Shown: piece after piece, positions 43,237-52,894 of the stretch
How positions within the stretch are numbered: the stretch's first letter is position 1
Layout: each line of letters starts with the position of its first letter
Origin: Bacteroidota bacterium
GTDB taxonomy: Bacteria > Bacteroidota > Bacteroidia > JABDFU01
Direction: 5' to 3'
Length of the DNA: 64,000 bases
Assembly: GCA_016183775.1 (NCBI GenBank)
Contig: JACPDY010000023.1
Coordinates: 1-64,000, forward strand
Made by a program: the position numbers and the translations under genes
Notes under the pieces: model-generated
Seen by the model: only the letters and a program-made list of their open reading frames with translations
Database searches by the model: none
Told to the model about the DNA's origin: nothing

Positions 43237-45675
43237 TTACCGCAAAATGGTCAGGAAGCCTGGAAATTTGCGGCCATCTGATACATAAAGAATAAAGTAA
43301 TAAGTGCCATCCGACACCCCATTACCATCCCAATCGTTCACATAGCTACCATTCTCATAAACAATGCGTCCCCAGCGGTTATAAATAACCAATTTGCTGC
43401 CGGCATAATACTCCAGGTTTTCAACGTAAAACTTGTCATTCTTGCCATCTCCGTTAGGAGTAATTATGTTTGGAATACGAATATTACACAAAGAGTCCGA
43501 TAAATGGAAATCAATGGAGTCCTTACAACCCTTGTCTGTAGAAACGATCAGGTACCCATGGATATTCGTTCCGCTTGCATAGTAATGGACTGGATTCTGA
43601 ATCGCGGAAGTTGTACCATCGCCGAATTTCCAAACGTAGCTTAGCGTGCCATTAGAATTATGTGTTGAATTGTCAGTGAATTGCAATTCGAAAGGTGGAC
43701 ATGCAGGTTTAGGTGTGTAGGTAAATTGTGCTTGAGGCATTCCGTATACGCGGACAGTATCGGCATGAACAGCATTACAGCCAATATCTGATACACTTAT
43801 TGTAACCGGGTAAGTGCCTACCGTGCTATACCTGATACCTGTAGGATTTTTGGATGTAGATGCAGGGGGTGTAGCGCCTGAACCAAACGACCATGCGTAG
43901 GTGGCTTTGCCGGATAAACTGCCACTCAGGTTAAAGTTAAAGTTATTACCCTGGATACATTGCCCCTGAGGAATTACATAATTCAGGTTGAGCGGGCCAT
44001 ATATTTTAACCATGGTTTTCGCTGTGTCATCAGGACATGCATTGCCAGACTTCGCGATCAGCGAAATAGTATACATACCTGTGTCGGTATAAGTGTAAGT
44101 TGGCGAATACAGGCCGGAAGTATCAGTTCCGGTACCATTCACGCCAAAATCCCATAAGTACCTGGATCCGTTTATTGTTGTGTTTTGAAATGTAATAACC
44201 TTGCCGTTGCAAAGAGGAGTTTGGATTGGTATAGAAGCCTCGACCGGGGCAAAGACCTTTATGGTGTCAATAAGAGTGACACTACATGTATTATCGGTAA
44301 CGCTTAATTTTACCGCATAAGTACCCGCTGCATTATACCTTATACCCGATGGATTTACAATTGATGAAACAGACGGAGAAGCATTCGTTCCAAATGTCCA
44401 CGAATAAACAGCTTTGGCGGTTAAGTTGCCGGCAGCGTTAAAATTGAAACTATTTCCTGACAGGCATTGGCCCGAAGGGACAGTATAGCTCGCATTAATT
44501 GGGTCATATACTGATATAGTTGTTTTCCCTGTATCGGCACAGCCGGATCCCGGATTGGCAATAAGTGTAATAGTATATTTGCCGGTATCGGGAAAGGTGA
44601 ATGTGGGTGTAACCAGGTTGGATGTATCAGTTGAAGAGCCGTTAACACCAAAATCCCAGTGGTATTTGGATGCGTTGGTGGTATTATTCTGGAAAGTGAT
44701 TGTTTTTCCGGCACATACAGAACTTTGCGCCGGAATGGATACGGTGGCAAGTCCTACGCAATTGATCACGTTGAACTGGAAGTCGCGGTTGTGTTTACCG
44801 ATCAAAATGCCATTTCTGTATTCATTGACACAAACCCCGACCACCCATTGCCCTATCATATTAGGCGTACCTGTTAACAAACCGGTTGACGGATCAATAG
44901 AAAGTGCGGGCAAAGCGCTCATGGGATATTGTGCATTATAAGGCGCTTTCCATGGAACAAAATTATATGGAGGAGCATCTGGAATTTTGGGACATGATGA
45001 AGGAGGAGCAGGACAAGTTGAATTTGCAGCAGTTGGTTTGGCCGGACCAAATACAGGGCAACAAGCGGTGGCACCGACAAATGGATCACAAAGTTCATAT
45101 ACGAGTGAATCTCCGTCAAGGTCGGATGCAGAGTGATCAAATTTTATGGGTTGCCGGGCGCATAAAAAAACCGGCGGAAAGTTTTTATAACGGGGGTTGC
45201 TGTTAACTGCAAATGTTGATTGGTCAGGTATGTGCGCAATATAACTCGAACCAACCAGGCCCGGATTAATAAGGTTTAGTATCGTACTGTTGCGGCAGCA
45301 GCGCTGGTAAACAAGATCGTAACCTCCTGCCCTGGGAGGAAAGTTAACGGTGATCGTATAAATAGCCCCTTCTACACATACATTTGATGGAGGAACAAAG
45401 CAGGGTGAAGGCGGTGTTACGATCACATTAGTGGGAGGGAGTGCTAATTTAAGGGTATCTAAAAGTGTTCCTGAAGAGCTGAAAACACTTACACATGCAG
45501 GGCTGTCGTATGGGGCATTCCCGGTGTTGCAGTCCCGGTATACTTTTAATATTATTTTGTAATTGTTTCCGCCAAGGTATTCATAACAGAGTTCTCCGCC
45601 AACAATATGTGTTGCAAATGAACTGAAACAGGTTATGAGAATTACTCCTGCTAATACTATACTTCTTTTGATCAT
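43237..45675 (-). CDS. THIVGGE-type PKD-repeat secreted protein (paralogue) with type B T9SS C-terminal domain
   Basis: This 812-residue paralogue of 40054-42960 has a signal peptide (about 1-21) followed by THIVGGELCYE. The N-terminal domain (to about 310) contains an extra Cys/Pro-rich insertion (ATACCPVFGP, NSTCPAPPSSC) absent from its neighbour. Four alternating PKD-like units (about 315-640) and a canonical PKD (YVWKFGDGTTS) precede the type B C-terminal domain (about 729-812; TPNGDGKNDKF, YNRWGRIVYE, WDGNGVSDGTYYF). Tandem arrangement and shared domain order indicate duplication with loss or gain of PKD units. Surface or extracellular function is inferred. Confidence 0.9.
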   Translation of the reverse strand: MIKRSIVLAGVILITCFSSFATHIVGGELCYEYLGGNNYKIILKVYRDCNTGNAPYDSPACVSVFSSSGTLLDTLKLALPPTNVIVTPPSPCFVPPSNVCVEGAIYTITVNFPPRAGGYDLVYQRCCRNSTILNLINPGLVGSSYIAHIPDQSTFAVNSNPRYKNFPPVFLCARQPIKFDHSASDLDGDSLVYELCDPFVGATACCPVFGPAKPTAANSTCPAPPSSCPKIPDAPPYNFVPWKAPYNAQYPMSALPALSIDPSTGLLTGTPNMIGQWVVGVCVNEYRNGILIGKHNRDFQFNVINCVGLATVSIPAQSSVCAGKTITFQNNTTNASKYHWDFGVNGSSTDTSNLVTPTFTFPDTGKYTITLIANPGSGCADTGKTTISVYDPINASYTVPSGQCLSGNSFNFNAAGNLTAKAVYSWTFGTNASPSVSSIVNPSGIRYNAAGTYAVKLSVTDNTCSVTLIDTIKVFAPVEASIPIQTPLCNGKVITFQNTTINGSRYLWDFGVNGTGTDTSGLYSPTYTYTDTGMYTISLIAKSGNACPDDTAKTMVKIYGPLNLNYVIPQGQCIQGNNFNFNLSGSLSGKATYAWSFGSGATPPASTSKNPTGIRYSTVGTYPVTISVSDIGCNAVHADTVRVYGMPQAQFTYTPKPACPPFELQFTDNSTHNSNGTLSYVWKFGDGTTSAIQNPVHYYASGTNIHGYLIVSTDKGCKDSIDFHLSDSLCNIRIPNIITPNGDGKNDKFYVENLEYYAGSKLVIYNRWGRIVYENGSYVNDWDGNGVSDGTYYFILYVSDGRKFPGFLTILR

Positions 45676-46098
45676 GTGGTATGTTGTGGTTAGTATTTTA
45701 CAAAGTCAAGCACCATTTTCAAGTATCACATTTGCTTATGAAATCTTTGAATGATTTACAATAAGTTCAGGTTCCTATTCGCCAAAGGTATTTTTCGCTT
45801 GTTAAATGTAGATCGTGAAAGGTTTGAACGAAAACCACATTGCTCTCAAAATTAGGTGTCTAATTAGAATGCCGATCCACGTATTTTAATCTTAATACTG
45901 AAAAGTAAGGTCACATGGGTGCATGAAATGGGATCAGGGATGGTCTGAATGATCTTTTGAAAAGAAGACCGGGCAAGAATGATTTTTACCTTGTATTTGT
46001 TACGCAAAATTTTTAAATTGGATTTGAAAATGAAATTTCAATCGAAAATATCGGCATTTTGGCTTCCCGGGAAACGTAGAAAATAAAACTCCGGGTAT
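45676..46098. other. Non-coding gap, nothing recognised
   Basis: These 423 bp separate two minus-strand genes. The right part is the 3' flank of the helical-family gene at 46099-47634, and the left part is the upstream region of 43237-45675. I see only short palindromes (for example ttcccgggaa near 46067), no plausible coding frame, no strong terminator and no RNA gene. Confidence 0.5.
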
Positions 46099-47634
46099 TT
46101 AAACCAGGTCTTTCCCCCTGATTTTATTTTGCACTTTTCCCTGAACTATCCTGGCGAATGACTGACCTGTGAATTTCGATTCAATCAAAGAAAGAAAATC
46201 AAACGCTTCAATGATTTGCTTTTCCGCAGGATCCTTGATGATCTCGTTTAATTTTTGAATCGTTATTTGTAATAATTGATGCATCAGCTGTTTATCAGAA
46301 TTTGCCGAAGGATACTTTCTGATAAAATCCAGCATAAGGCTTAATCCTTTTGGAAATGATTTACGTTGTGTCCGGGTGACCGACCTCAATGAGAATTCAA
46401 GCAATTCAAAATTTTTCAATTCAAGGAATACGAACAACTTGATAATTTTTAAGATCATGATGTATAATTTAGAAGTTGTTTTTGATTCAATGTCCAGCGC
46501 TTTATTTATCCACAAGAGCGCTGCTTTATAATCTCCGCATCCAAAAAGCACGTAAGCGGTATTAAAGTAGAATACAAGCTTCATATTATAGGGGGTCACA
46601 GCATCATACTTTTTTAATTCTTTTTCGATATATGGAATTGATTTTTTTTCTTCTTCAAACGTGCCAAAATAGGTAGATTGATCTTGTTGAGTCATATAAG
46701 CAAATTGAAATAATTTTGCCTGAATGTGAAGAGAATTACTGGAAATTGATTTTAGTTTATTGATAAGCTCCGACATGAACCCGGCTTTCTTTACATTATG
46801 TGCGTTTAATAACATAATATTATGCAGGAGAACCAGATAATCAGATACATTGTCTTTGATAAAATGCGGCTTGGATTCCCATAATTCCATATTTTTAATC
46901 AGGTAATCGTCAGCTTTATCATCGGCAAGTAAATATCTTTTCCGGCCGTTGGAAAAATAAAAATTCGATTTGTCGTAAAAAGTCTGCGCGTGTTTTATGT
47001 CCGTTAAAAACGGATGGCGAAATAATTCCTGTACTTTTTTTTGATCCAGGGCAGCAGTTTGCTCCGAAAGGGCTGTATAAAAATAAGTTTCGTTTGAAAG
47101 TTCCTGATAGGTCAGGCTATTCGCCAGAATAGCCAATACCCTTTTCTGCTCTTTAACAATTTCTTTCATTTCGTTGGCATCTCCCTGTATCGCAATAACT
47201 AAATTGATCTCAGATTTAAGCAGAATATAATATTCAGAATACATTTCATATTTCAAAACTATCTTCTTGGTACTGGAAATAAGAGATCTGCATTGATTGT
47301 ATAATCCCCTCTGATATAAAATATGGATATCTGCGATGAGGTTTTTTACTTCCATGGAAGTATTGTCGCCATGGTGATAGTTTCTCAGACTTCGTAAAAT
47401 AAGCTTATAGAGGTAATGCTTAATGGATGACAGATTTTTCGAGATCGATTTTTTCTTCAGGGCTTCCGCAAGTTTATCATCATCATAGGTGCGTTGTTTT
47501 TGAAGGATGTTGAATAATTCGAGGTAATTATTTTTCTTATTTCTGTCGTGAAGGAAAGCAAACTTTTTTAAATAAATCTTTTCTGACTTGGAAAGGGATT
47601 GGATAAGTTCAAATAATTTTTTATTGTTTTGCAT
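46099..47634 (-). CDS. Cytoplasmic helical-repeat family protein, copy 3 of 4
   Basis: This 511-residue protein has no export signal. The family N-terminus (KKLFELIQSLSKSEKIYLKK), the following YLELFNILQKQ and LYKLILRSLRNYHHG helices, and the C-terminal FDFLSLIESKFTGQSFARI signature are all present. It is closer to copy 4 (53014) than to copies 1 and 2, sharing LYKLIL+SLR.Y and ILY.RGL. Unlike the other three it is not divergent from a secreted giant. It lies 32 bp downstream of the choice-of-anchor L gene on the same strand, suggesting one transcript. Confidence 0.85.
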   Translation of the reverse strand: MQNNKKLFELIQSLSKSEKIYLKKFAFLHDRNKKNNYLELFNILQKQRTYDDDKLAEALKKKSISKNLSSIKHYLYKLILRSLRNYHHGDNTSMEVKNLIADIHILYQRGLYNQCRSLISSTKKIVLKYEMYSEYYILLKSEINLVIAIQGDANEMKEIVKEQKRVLAILANSLTYQELSNETYFYTALSEQTAALDQKKVQELFRHPFLTDIKHAQTFYDKSNFYFSNGRKRYLLADDKADDYLIKNMELWESKPHFIKDNVSDYLVLLHNIMLLNAHNVKKAGFMSELINKLKSISSNSLHIQAKLFQFAYMTQQDQSTYFGTFEEEKKSIPYIEKELKKYDAVTPYNMKLVFYFNTAYVLFGCGDYKAALLWINKALDIESKTTSKLYIMILKIIKLFVFLELKNFELLEFSLRSVTRTQRKSFPKGLSLMLDFIRKYPSANSDKQLMHQLLQITIQKLNEIIKDPAEKQIIEAFDFLSLIESKFTGQSFARIVQGKVQNKIRGKDLV

Positions 47635-47666
47635 AAATTAAAGCAATTATTTATTTCATCAATTGA

Positions 47667-49805
47667 TCACCGTATCAACATTATATTTCCCATTTTGTGG
47701 TAACTATGTCCAAAATGATCTTCAACATCAAATATGCAAACATAGCAGTCCATTTGCGCCTTGCCATTTTTGGTTTTACCATCCCAGCCGGGTTCCGTTT
47801 CATTCCCTGTAAATATTAAATTTCCCCAACGGTCATATATTTTCATGGTGTAACGTAAAACGCCGTAGCCCTTTCCGGCGAACACATCATTGTTGCCATC
47901 GTTATTAGGTGTGAAGCTATTCGGGAAATAGAAATACAGGTCGGGAAATAAAACAAAAGTGCGTGAAACAGAATCAGTGCAGCCGATCGCATTTGAAGCA
48001 ATAAGGGTTACAGTATAGGTCCCGGAATCCGCGTAAGTATGACTGGGATTAGTGAGCGTTGAAGACGCAGTATCGCCAAAATACCAGAAAAAATTCGACG
48101 CATCAGTCGACATATTTGAAAAATCAACTCTCAGGTCCGAAGCGAATGAATAATTAAAGTCGGCATTTGTTTCTGAAACGGTTACGGTTATATATTTTGT
48201 TTCCTTTTGTCCGCAACTGTCAGCTGCTGTTACGGAATATGTTGTAGTTGCATTTGGTTTTACAACAATGCTGTTCAGGCTGTCGTTACCCGGCAGCCAT
48301 ATTAATTTATAGCCGGGCATGCCCAATGCAGCAGTGGCAGCAAGTGTTGTACTGTCACCCGGGCAAATTTCAGTATTGGCGGAAACGCTCAGAGTAAGCG
48401 GTGTATAATTTACGTTTACAACAATGGTGTCTATTGCGCTGAATATACCACATGTATCTGTAACACTTACAATATAGGTAATTGTTGCCGCAGGATTTAC
48501 GGAAATACCGCTTCCGGAAGATCCGGTACTCCAACTGTACCTGTAATTGCCGATGCCGACTCCTCCTGAGGCAACAGCATTAATGGTGATTGCTGTGCCC
48601 GGGCAACTAAGATTTATATCGTTTCCTGTTGAAACAGTAAGGGGGGCAACATCGTTGATATAAATTGTCACACTCTTTTGAATGGTTTTATTGCACTGAA
48701 CGATATTCAATGTTAATGTGAAATATTCAATACCTTCAGCGATAAGGTCCTGCATGGCATTCAGGTCTATCTGGATCGAGTCCAGCCCGGCCGGAAAAAT
48801 TATATTGCTCCCGGTAATGTTCGACGAAGTAAGTGAATAGTCGGTTCCGTTTGAAGCTGTTCCGGTTAAGGAGAAGTTAACCGTATCAGCTTTTGAAAGC
48901 ATGCTTTTGCTGCGTCTTAAAATAAAAGTTGATTTGCCGCAACCTTCAAAAATAGTAGTGTCATTACTTCCGAATCCTACTTTTGCTTTGATCGAAATAC
49001 TGTTACTTGAAAAGCTTCCTGCTTCAAGAAACACGCCCGAATCAAAGTTCGCATCCTTAACATCAGCAATGACAAGTTTTATATGGTAGGTGGAGCCGCA
49101 CACTACGGGTGCAATTGCGGTTAAGCGTTTGGTAAAGCCATTGTATTGTATAGTTGTGTTCACAAGCGGAGTGTTGCCCGTTCCGTTGTTAACATAATAT
49201 TGCGGATACATAGAACACCCCTGGTTATTTATATTTTTGATAGATACCGGCAGAATTGTACCGGGAATAAGGGCGATATTTTCTTTTATATAAGAACCTG
49301 ATATTGGTTTCGGGCCGCTGATAAAAAAACCGAAAATATCGTTATAAGCACTGCATGCGTAAGTCGGGTATTCTTCCGAACCAAAGACATAATGAAATTT
49401 AATTGTATCGCCTGTGGGAACAAAATCAAACTCAAGTACAGATGCATTATGTGTACTGTCGGAAATAATTGAATTAAGAAGAGAATCACCGGGGTAACCG
49501 TTATCCATTCCACTGCTTGGTGAACCGTTTGGGCCTTGCGGGCCATTTATTCCGGTGGTAACACCAGTGGTCATGATTATTCCTGTTGCAATTCCGATAT
49601 TGGTAGTTCCGCCGAATTCTGCAATGGCGTTGGGTGAGCCGGTATAAGTAATATTGCTCGCTATCACACCATTCCCTAAAAGCACATTTTGAACAAGTTG
49701 CGAAGGAGTTAAAGAAGTATTTATAGTAAGCTGAGCAAATAATTGAGGAGCACCAACTATTAGCAAAATAATAATCCTGACACTATAAAATTTTGGGTTC
49801 AACAT
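47667..49805 (-). CDS. Choice-of-anchor L domain secreted protein with type B T9SS C-terminal domain
   Basis: This is a 712-residue protein with a signal peptide (about 1-24, ending LFAQ). The choice-of-anchor L domain (about 25-245) begins LTINTSLTPSQLVQNVLLG and contains FHYVFGSEEYPTY and NDIFGFFISGP. A Calx-beta-like stretch (about 285-390), two Ig/SprB-like units with SWSTGSSGSG and TTYSVTAAD, a PKD domain (FFWYFGDTASS) and the type B C-terminal domain (about 620-712; PNSFTPNNDGNND, YDRWGNLIF, GWDGKT, IMLIR) follow. The ATG at 49805 is chosen over an upstream TTG at 49817 because it gives the cleaner signal peptide. It probably heads an operon with the helical-family gene 46099-47634. Confidence 0.9.
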   Translation of the reverse strand: MLNPKFYSVRIIILLIVGAPQLFAQLTINTSLTPSQLVQNVLLGNGVIASNITYTGSPNAIAEFGGTTNIGIATGIIMTTGVTTGINGPQGPNGSPSSGMDNGYPGDSLLNSIISDSTHNASVLEFDFVPTGDTIKFHYVFGSEEYPTYACSAYNDIFGFFISGPKPISGSYIKENIALIPGTILPVSIKNINNQGCSMYPQYYVNNGTGNTPLVNTTIQYNGFTKRLTAIAPVVCGSTYHIKLVIADVKDANFDSGVFLEAGSFSSNSISIKAKVGFGSNDTTIFEGCGKSTFILRRSKSMLSKADTVNFSLTGTASNGTDYSLTSSNITGSNIIFPAGLDSIQIDLNAMQDLIAEGIEYFTLTLNIVQCNKTIQKSVTIYINDVAPLTVSTGNDINLSCPGTAITINAVASGGVGIGNYRYSWSTGSSGSGISVNPAATITYIVSVTDTCGIFSAIDTIVVNVNYTPLTLSVSANTEICPGDSTTLAATAALGMPGYKLIWLPGNDSLNSIVVKPNATTTYSVTAADSCGQKETKYITVTVSETNADFNYSFASDLRVDFSNMSTDASNFFWYFGDTASSTLTNPSHTYADSGTYTVTLIASNAIGCTDSVSRTFVLFPDLYFYFPNSFTPNNDGNNDVFAGKGYGVLRYTMKIYDRWGNLIFTGNETEPGWDGKTKNGKAQMDCYVCIFDVEDHFGHSYHKMGNIMLIR

Positions 49806-49814
49806 GCTGTTTAC

Positions 49815-49845
49815 CAAAATTACAATAATTTATCAGCAAAATCAA
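49815..49845 (-). promoter_or_regulatory. Candidate Bacteroidota promoter for the choice-of-anchor L gene
   Basis: On the minus strand a TTG (49845-49843) is followed after 20 bases by TAATTTTG (49822-49815), matching the Bacteroidota -33 TTG / -7 TAnnTTTG pattern. The -7 element ends 9 bp before the ATG at 49805, which would leave almost no leader. The match could be chance in AT-rich DNA. Confidence 0.3.
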
Positions 49846-50101
49846 TGAGTTAATTTAATGTAAGGCATTGGTGTTCAGGTAAAAATGGAATTTTTGCCCC
49901 CTTTTATTTCGCAAAAACAGAATGTCGGGGTATGAAAGGATATTTCGAAAGAATTTATCCGGAAGTACAATTTCAGCCTAATTAGAAGTCAAATTTTGAA
50001 TTTATATGGTTGTTATACCTGAAATGATGCGATTATATTAGCTTAAACGACTATCCCACCGGGAATACTAACATTGATTGACTTAAATGTAAATCAAAAT
50101 T

Positions 50102-50260
50102 CAATGTCGTTTAGTTAAGGATTTGGCCGTTCGTATTTTTCTTTTTAGTTGGATTTGGTGCTTTAGTGCTTTGGTGGCGAGTTGATTTTTGCCACCAAAA
50201 CTCCAAACCTGCCGGTCAGGCAGGTTTTCACCAAAGCATTTTCTTAACTAAACGACATTG
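50102..50260. mobile_element. MITE-like palindromic element with 18-bp terminal inverted repeats and 9-bp flanking direct repeats
   Basis: Terminal inverted repeats caatgtcgtttagttaag (50102-50119) and its perfect reverse complement (50243-50260) enclose about 123 bp with no coding capacity. Just outside lie direct copies of atcaaaatt (50093-50101 and 50262-50270), separated from the right repeat by a single g, as expected for a target-site duplication. Inside are nested hairpins: tttggtggc with gccaccaaa, tgctttggtg with caccaaagca, and aacctgcc-ggtca-ggcaggtt. It sits 5 bp past the gldD stop, where its hairpins could also end the gldE-gldD transcript. The mobilising transposase family is not identifiable here. 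Confidence 0.8.
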
Positions 50261-50275
50261 GATCAAAATTGGATA

Positions 50276-50917
50276 TCAGCGGGAAGCGGGTTTTGTGAGC
50301 TGGTCGCCTTCTTTCCAATGAAAGGTATCGATAAGCCTGAAAACATCTTTCCGTATGAATTCAACGACGGGAGCCAAAGAGTCGCTGTTGGGGGGTACGA
50401 TAAAGTACAACGCTCCGCGCAAAAAATTCCGGGTGCTGTCGGTCAGGTAAAATTGGAGGGATGATGCGGCATTTCCTTCAATATCATAAATCAGTCCGTA
50501 TACATTTAACGAATCGTGTTTAACAACCATTTCGCTTATCGCGGATGCTTTTAACTGGTGTTTGGCGGCAAGCGAACGGGCATCTTCCAGGTAAGTTGGC
50601 AGGTTATTTTCTATTTGTTTATAGCTGATATGGACGCGTCCTTTGAATCGGGGAAGGTCGATATTCAGCCAGCAAGGTTCTGCGTTTTTCCCTTCATCAG
50701 GGTGAATGAAAGCATAGGTGGGAACTTCAAAAGTGAAAGGGCAATCGGAATTATAGGACTGATATTTTTTTTCAGGAAGGTCAATACGGAAATATCCACG
50801 CGGCTTGGGTAAAAGAGTGTCTTCATCGGAATCGCAGGAAATGAACAGAGAGAAATACAAAACAATAAGTAAGAGGGCAGAAAACCTTAAAAAGCGGAAA
50901 GAATTATTTGTGTTCAT
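50276..50917 (-). CDS. gldD: Gliding motility lipoprotein GldD
   Basis: This 213-residue lipoprotein has an N-terminal hydrophobic segment ending in a lipobox-like LFISC (Cys 28). The mature part begins with the GldD signature PKPRGYFRIDLPEKKY and continues with PTYAFIHPDEGK and GRVHISYKQI. In Flavobacterium johnsoniae GldD is required for gliding and works with the Gld/T9SS machinery in the envelope. Its start overlaps the end of gldE by 14 bp, indicating translational coupling. The order ssb-gldE-gldD is common in Bacteroidota. A palindromic element lies 5 bp past the stop codon. Confidence 0.92.
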   Translation of the reverse strand: MNTNNSFRFLRFSALLLIVLYFSLFISCDSDEDTLLPKPRGYFRIDLPEKKYQSYNSDCPFTFEVPTYAFIHPDEGKNAEPCWLNIDLPRFKGRVHISYKQIENNLPTYLEDARSLAAKHQLKASAISEMVVKHDSLNVYGLIYDIEGNAASSLQFYLTDSTRNFLRGALYFIVPPNSDSLAPVVEFIRKDVFRLIDTFHWKEGDQLTKPASR

Positions 50918-52229
50918 CGGTTTTAGGTAAAGTGATCTTTACGCGTTTTATTTTCCGGTTATCAGCTGCTTCTATCGTAAACAAAAGGTTATTGAAACTT
51001 ACTTTTTCGCCCCTTGCTAAAATACGCCCTTCCAGTTCAATTAAAAATCCGGCCAGCGTATCTGATTCACCTTTGCTTTCTTCAAATTTTTTTCCGTCAA
51101 TATCCAGGATCCTGTATATATCCTTAAGAGCTATCCTGCCTTCAAATACATAGTTTTGTGGATCCAGTTTCGAATAGACAAGGTCGTCATCGTCAAACTC
51201 ATCATTTATTTCACCGATGATCTCTTCAATGATATCTTCAAGGGTTACAATGCCTGAGGTTCCGCCGTATTCATCAACAACCACAGCCAGGTGTATTTTT
51301 TTGTGTTGAAATTCACGCAACAGATCATCTATTTTTTTGCTTTCAGGAACAAAAAAGGGCGAACGTAAAAGCGTTTGCCATTCAAAATCCGGTTTTTCGA
51401 GATGGGGTAAAATATCTTTTATATATAAAACACCTGCAACATTGTCAAACGACTGTTTATATACCGGGATCCGTGAATATACAGAGTCCTCAATTTTTTT
51501 GATCAGTTCAGGGAACGGGGTGGAATGATCAAATGCCGTAACATCAACCCGCGAACACATGATCTGTTTAACATCGGTGAAGCCGAATTTTACAATACCC
51601 TGAAGAATTTTCTGATCATCCTGCGGCGTTTCCTGTTCTGATGTAAGTTCCAGGGCATGTGATAATTCCTCAACGGATATGTTATGCGTTTTTTTCTTAA
51701 TGCGTTTATCTATAAATGAAGTGGAAAAAATAAGAAATGAGCTGACCGGGTAAAATACCTTTTCAAAAAAAAGTGTTGGCAACACCAGCAGGCGCGTGGC
51801 TGAAAGCGGATTCTGAATGGCGTAAACATTGGGAATGATCTCACCGAGAATAAGGATCAAAAAAGTCACTACCACAACCTGGAGGACAAATCCAAATGTT
51901 CGGTTTTCGGTGAAATCGAAAAGTTCGGACATCACAAATGTTGAAAGAATGACAATGGCAATATTCACAAAATTGAGGCTGATGAGTAAAGTTGCCAGCA
52001 GCCGTTTGGGCCTGTCAATAAGTTCGATAATAAGCGCATCCGTTTTGTGTCCTGTTTTTTTCAGTTCTTCGATGTCGCCTGGGTTCAAGGAGAAAAAGGC
52101 GCTTTCGGCCGCTGAAATTGCTGTGGTAAATGTCAATAATAACAGCATCCCCAAGAGCGCAAAAATTATGGCTGGCGATAATGGGTGGATGATAATTTCA
52201 CCTAAGAATAATTGAATTGTGTTTAGCAT
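50904..52229 (-). CDS. gldE: Gliding motility-associated transmembrane protein GldE
   Basis: This 441-residue member of the CNNM/CorC (hemolysin C-like) family has an N-terminal DUF21 region with three or four membrane segments (about 15-40, 70-95, 100-125, 140-160), including SAAESAFFSLNPGDIEEL. A CBS-domain pair follows (about 200-330; MCSRVDVTAF, VVDEYGGTSGIVTLEDI), then a C-terminal transporter-associated CorC_HlyC domain (about 345-430). GldE is linked to gliding genetically: its overexpression partly restores some gldB mutants in F. johnsoniae. The ATG at 52229 is chosen over a TTG one codon upstream. It overlaps gldD by 14 bp and follows ssb after a 239-bp gap that contains a stem-loop. 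Confidence 0.92.
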   Translation of the reverse strand: MLNTIQLFLGEIIIHPLSPAIIFALLGMLLLLTFTTAISAAESAFFSLNPGDIEELKKTGHKTDALIIELIDRPKRLLATLLISLNFVNIAIVILSTFVMSELFDFTENRTFGFVLQVVVVTFLILILGEIIPNVYAIQNPLSATRLLVLPTLFFEKVFYPVSSFLIFSTSFIDKRIKKKTHNISVEELSHALELTSEQETPQDDQKILQGIVKFGFTDVKQIMCSRVDVTAFDHSTPFPELIKKIEDSVYSRIPVYKQSFDNVAGVLYIKDILPHLEKPDFEWQTLLRSPFFVPESKKIDDLLREFQHKKIHLAVVVDEYGGTSGIVTLEDIIEEIIGEINDEFDDDDLVYSKLDPQNYVFEGRIALKDIYRILDIDGKKFEESKGESDTLAGFLIELEGRILARGEKVSFNNLLFTIEAADNRKIKRVKITLPKTDEHK

Positions 52230-52302
52230 CAATTAATAACGAATAAGATGCGAATGTACGAAATCGAAGATTCATGAACCCGTTATACCGGTTCTTAGTC
52301 AA

Positions 52303-52367
52303 TTTAAGGATTTTTTATCCGCCAAATTGGCATAGAACCGTATATGCCGAGACTCAAAATCCTTAAA
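52303..52367 (-). other. Stem-loop with nested hairpin between ssb and gldE
   Basis: A perfect 12-bp inverted repeat (tttaaggatttt at 52303-52314 with aaaatccttaaa at 52356-52367) encloses a second hairpin (ggcata / tatgcc, 52329-52334 and 52343-52348). On the transcribed strand it lies in the ssb 3' UTR, which is also the gldE leader. There is no downstream T-run on the minus strand, so it is not a clear terminator. It may be a processing or regulatory RNA structure. Confidence 0.5.
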
Positions 52368-52468
52368 ATCAAATTCCCTCGGTATAATTCTGAATATTCA
52401 GGAGTGGATAATTGCGAACAGGGAAATACATTCGTAATTTTTTTATTCTTATTTGTTGACGGCGGGAA

Positions 52469-52894
52469 CTAGAACGGCAGATCCTCAGTCGAATCATTAC
52501 TGCTTGTCGGTAGAGCAGAATTATCGGGCAAAGGCAGATTGACACCCGCTTGCGGGTTGTTTTCTTTACGGCCCAGCATGACCATATTATCCGCCAATAT
52601 TTCGGTGGTGTATCGCTTATGGCCTTCTTTGTCCTCCCATGATCGGGTGCGTAATTTACCTTCAATATACACCTGCATGCCTTTTTTCAAATGCTTTTCG
52701 GCTACTTCGGCAAGTCCGCGCCACATTACTATATTGTGCCATTCGGTGGATTCAACTTTATTTCCTGTTTTGTCTTTATATGTTTCGGAAGTAGCTATTG
52801 AAAAATGAGCAACGGCCACTCCCCCTTCCAGGTAGCGTACTTCAGGGTCTTTACCCAAGTTGCCCACTAAAATTACTTTGTTTACTCCGGTCAT
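52469..52894 (-). CDS. ssb: Single-stranded DNA-binding protein
   Basis: This 141-residue SSB has an N-terminal OB fold (about 1-106; [57 protein letters not shown]), a Gln/Asn/Ser-rich linker and the acidic tip EDLPF that docks partner repair and replication proteins. It coats single-stranded DNA during replication, recombination and repair. Length is at the short end for SSB because the linker is only about 30 residues. It begins the ssb-gldE-gldD series. It is on the same strand as the helical-family gene 53014-54591, whose end lies 119 bp upstream. Confidence 0.95.
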   Translation of the reverse strand: MTGVNKVILVGNLGKDPEVRYLEGGVAVAHFSIATSETYKDKTGNKVESTEWHNIVMWRGLAEVAEKHLKKGMQVYIEGKLRTRSWEDKEGHKRYTTEILADNMVMLGRKENNPQAGVNLPLPDNSALPTSSNDSTEDLPF

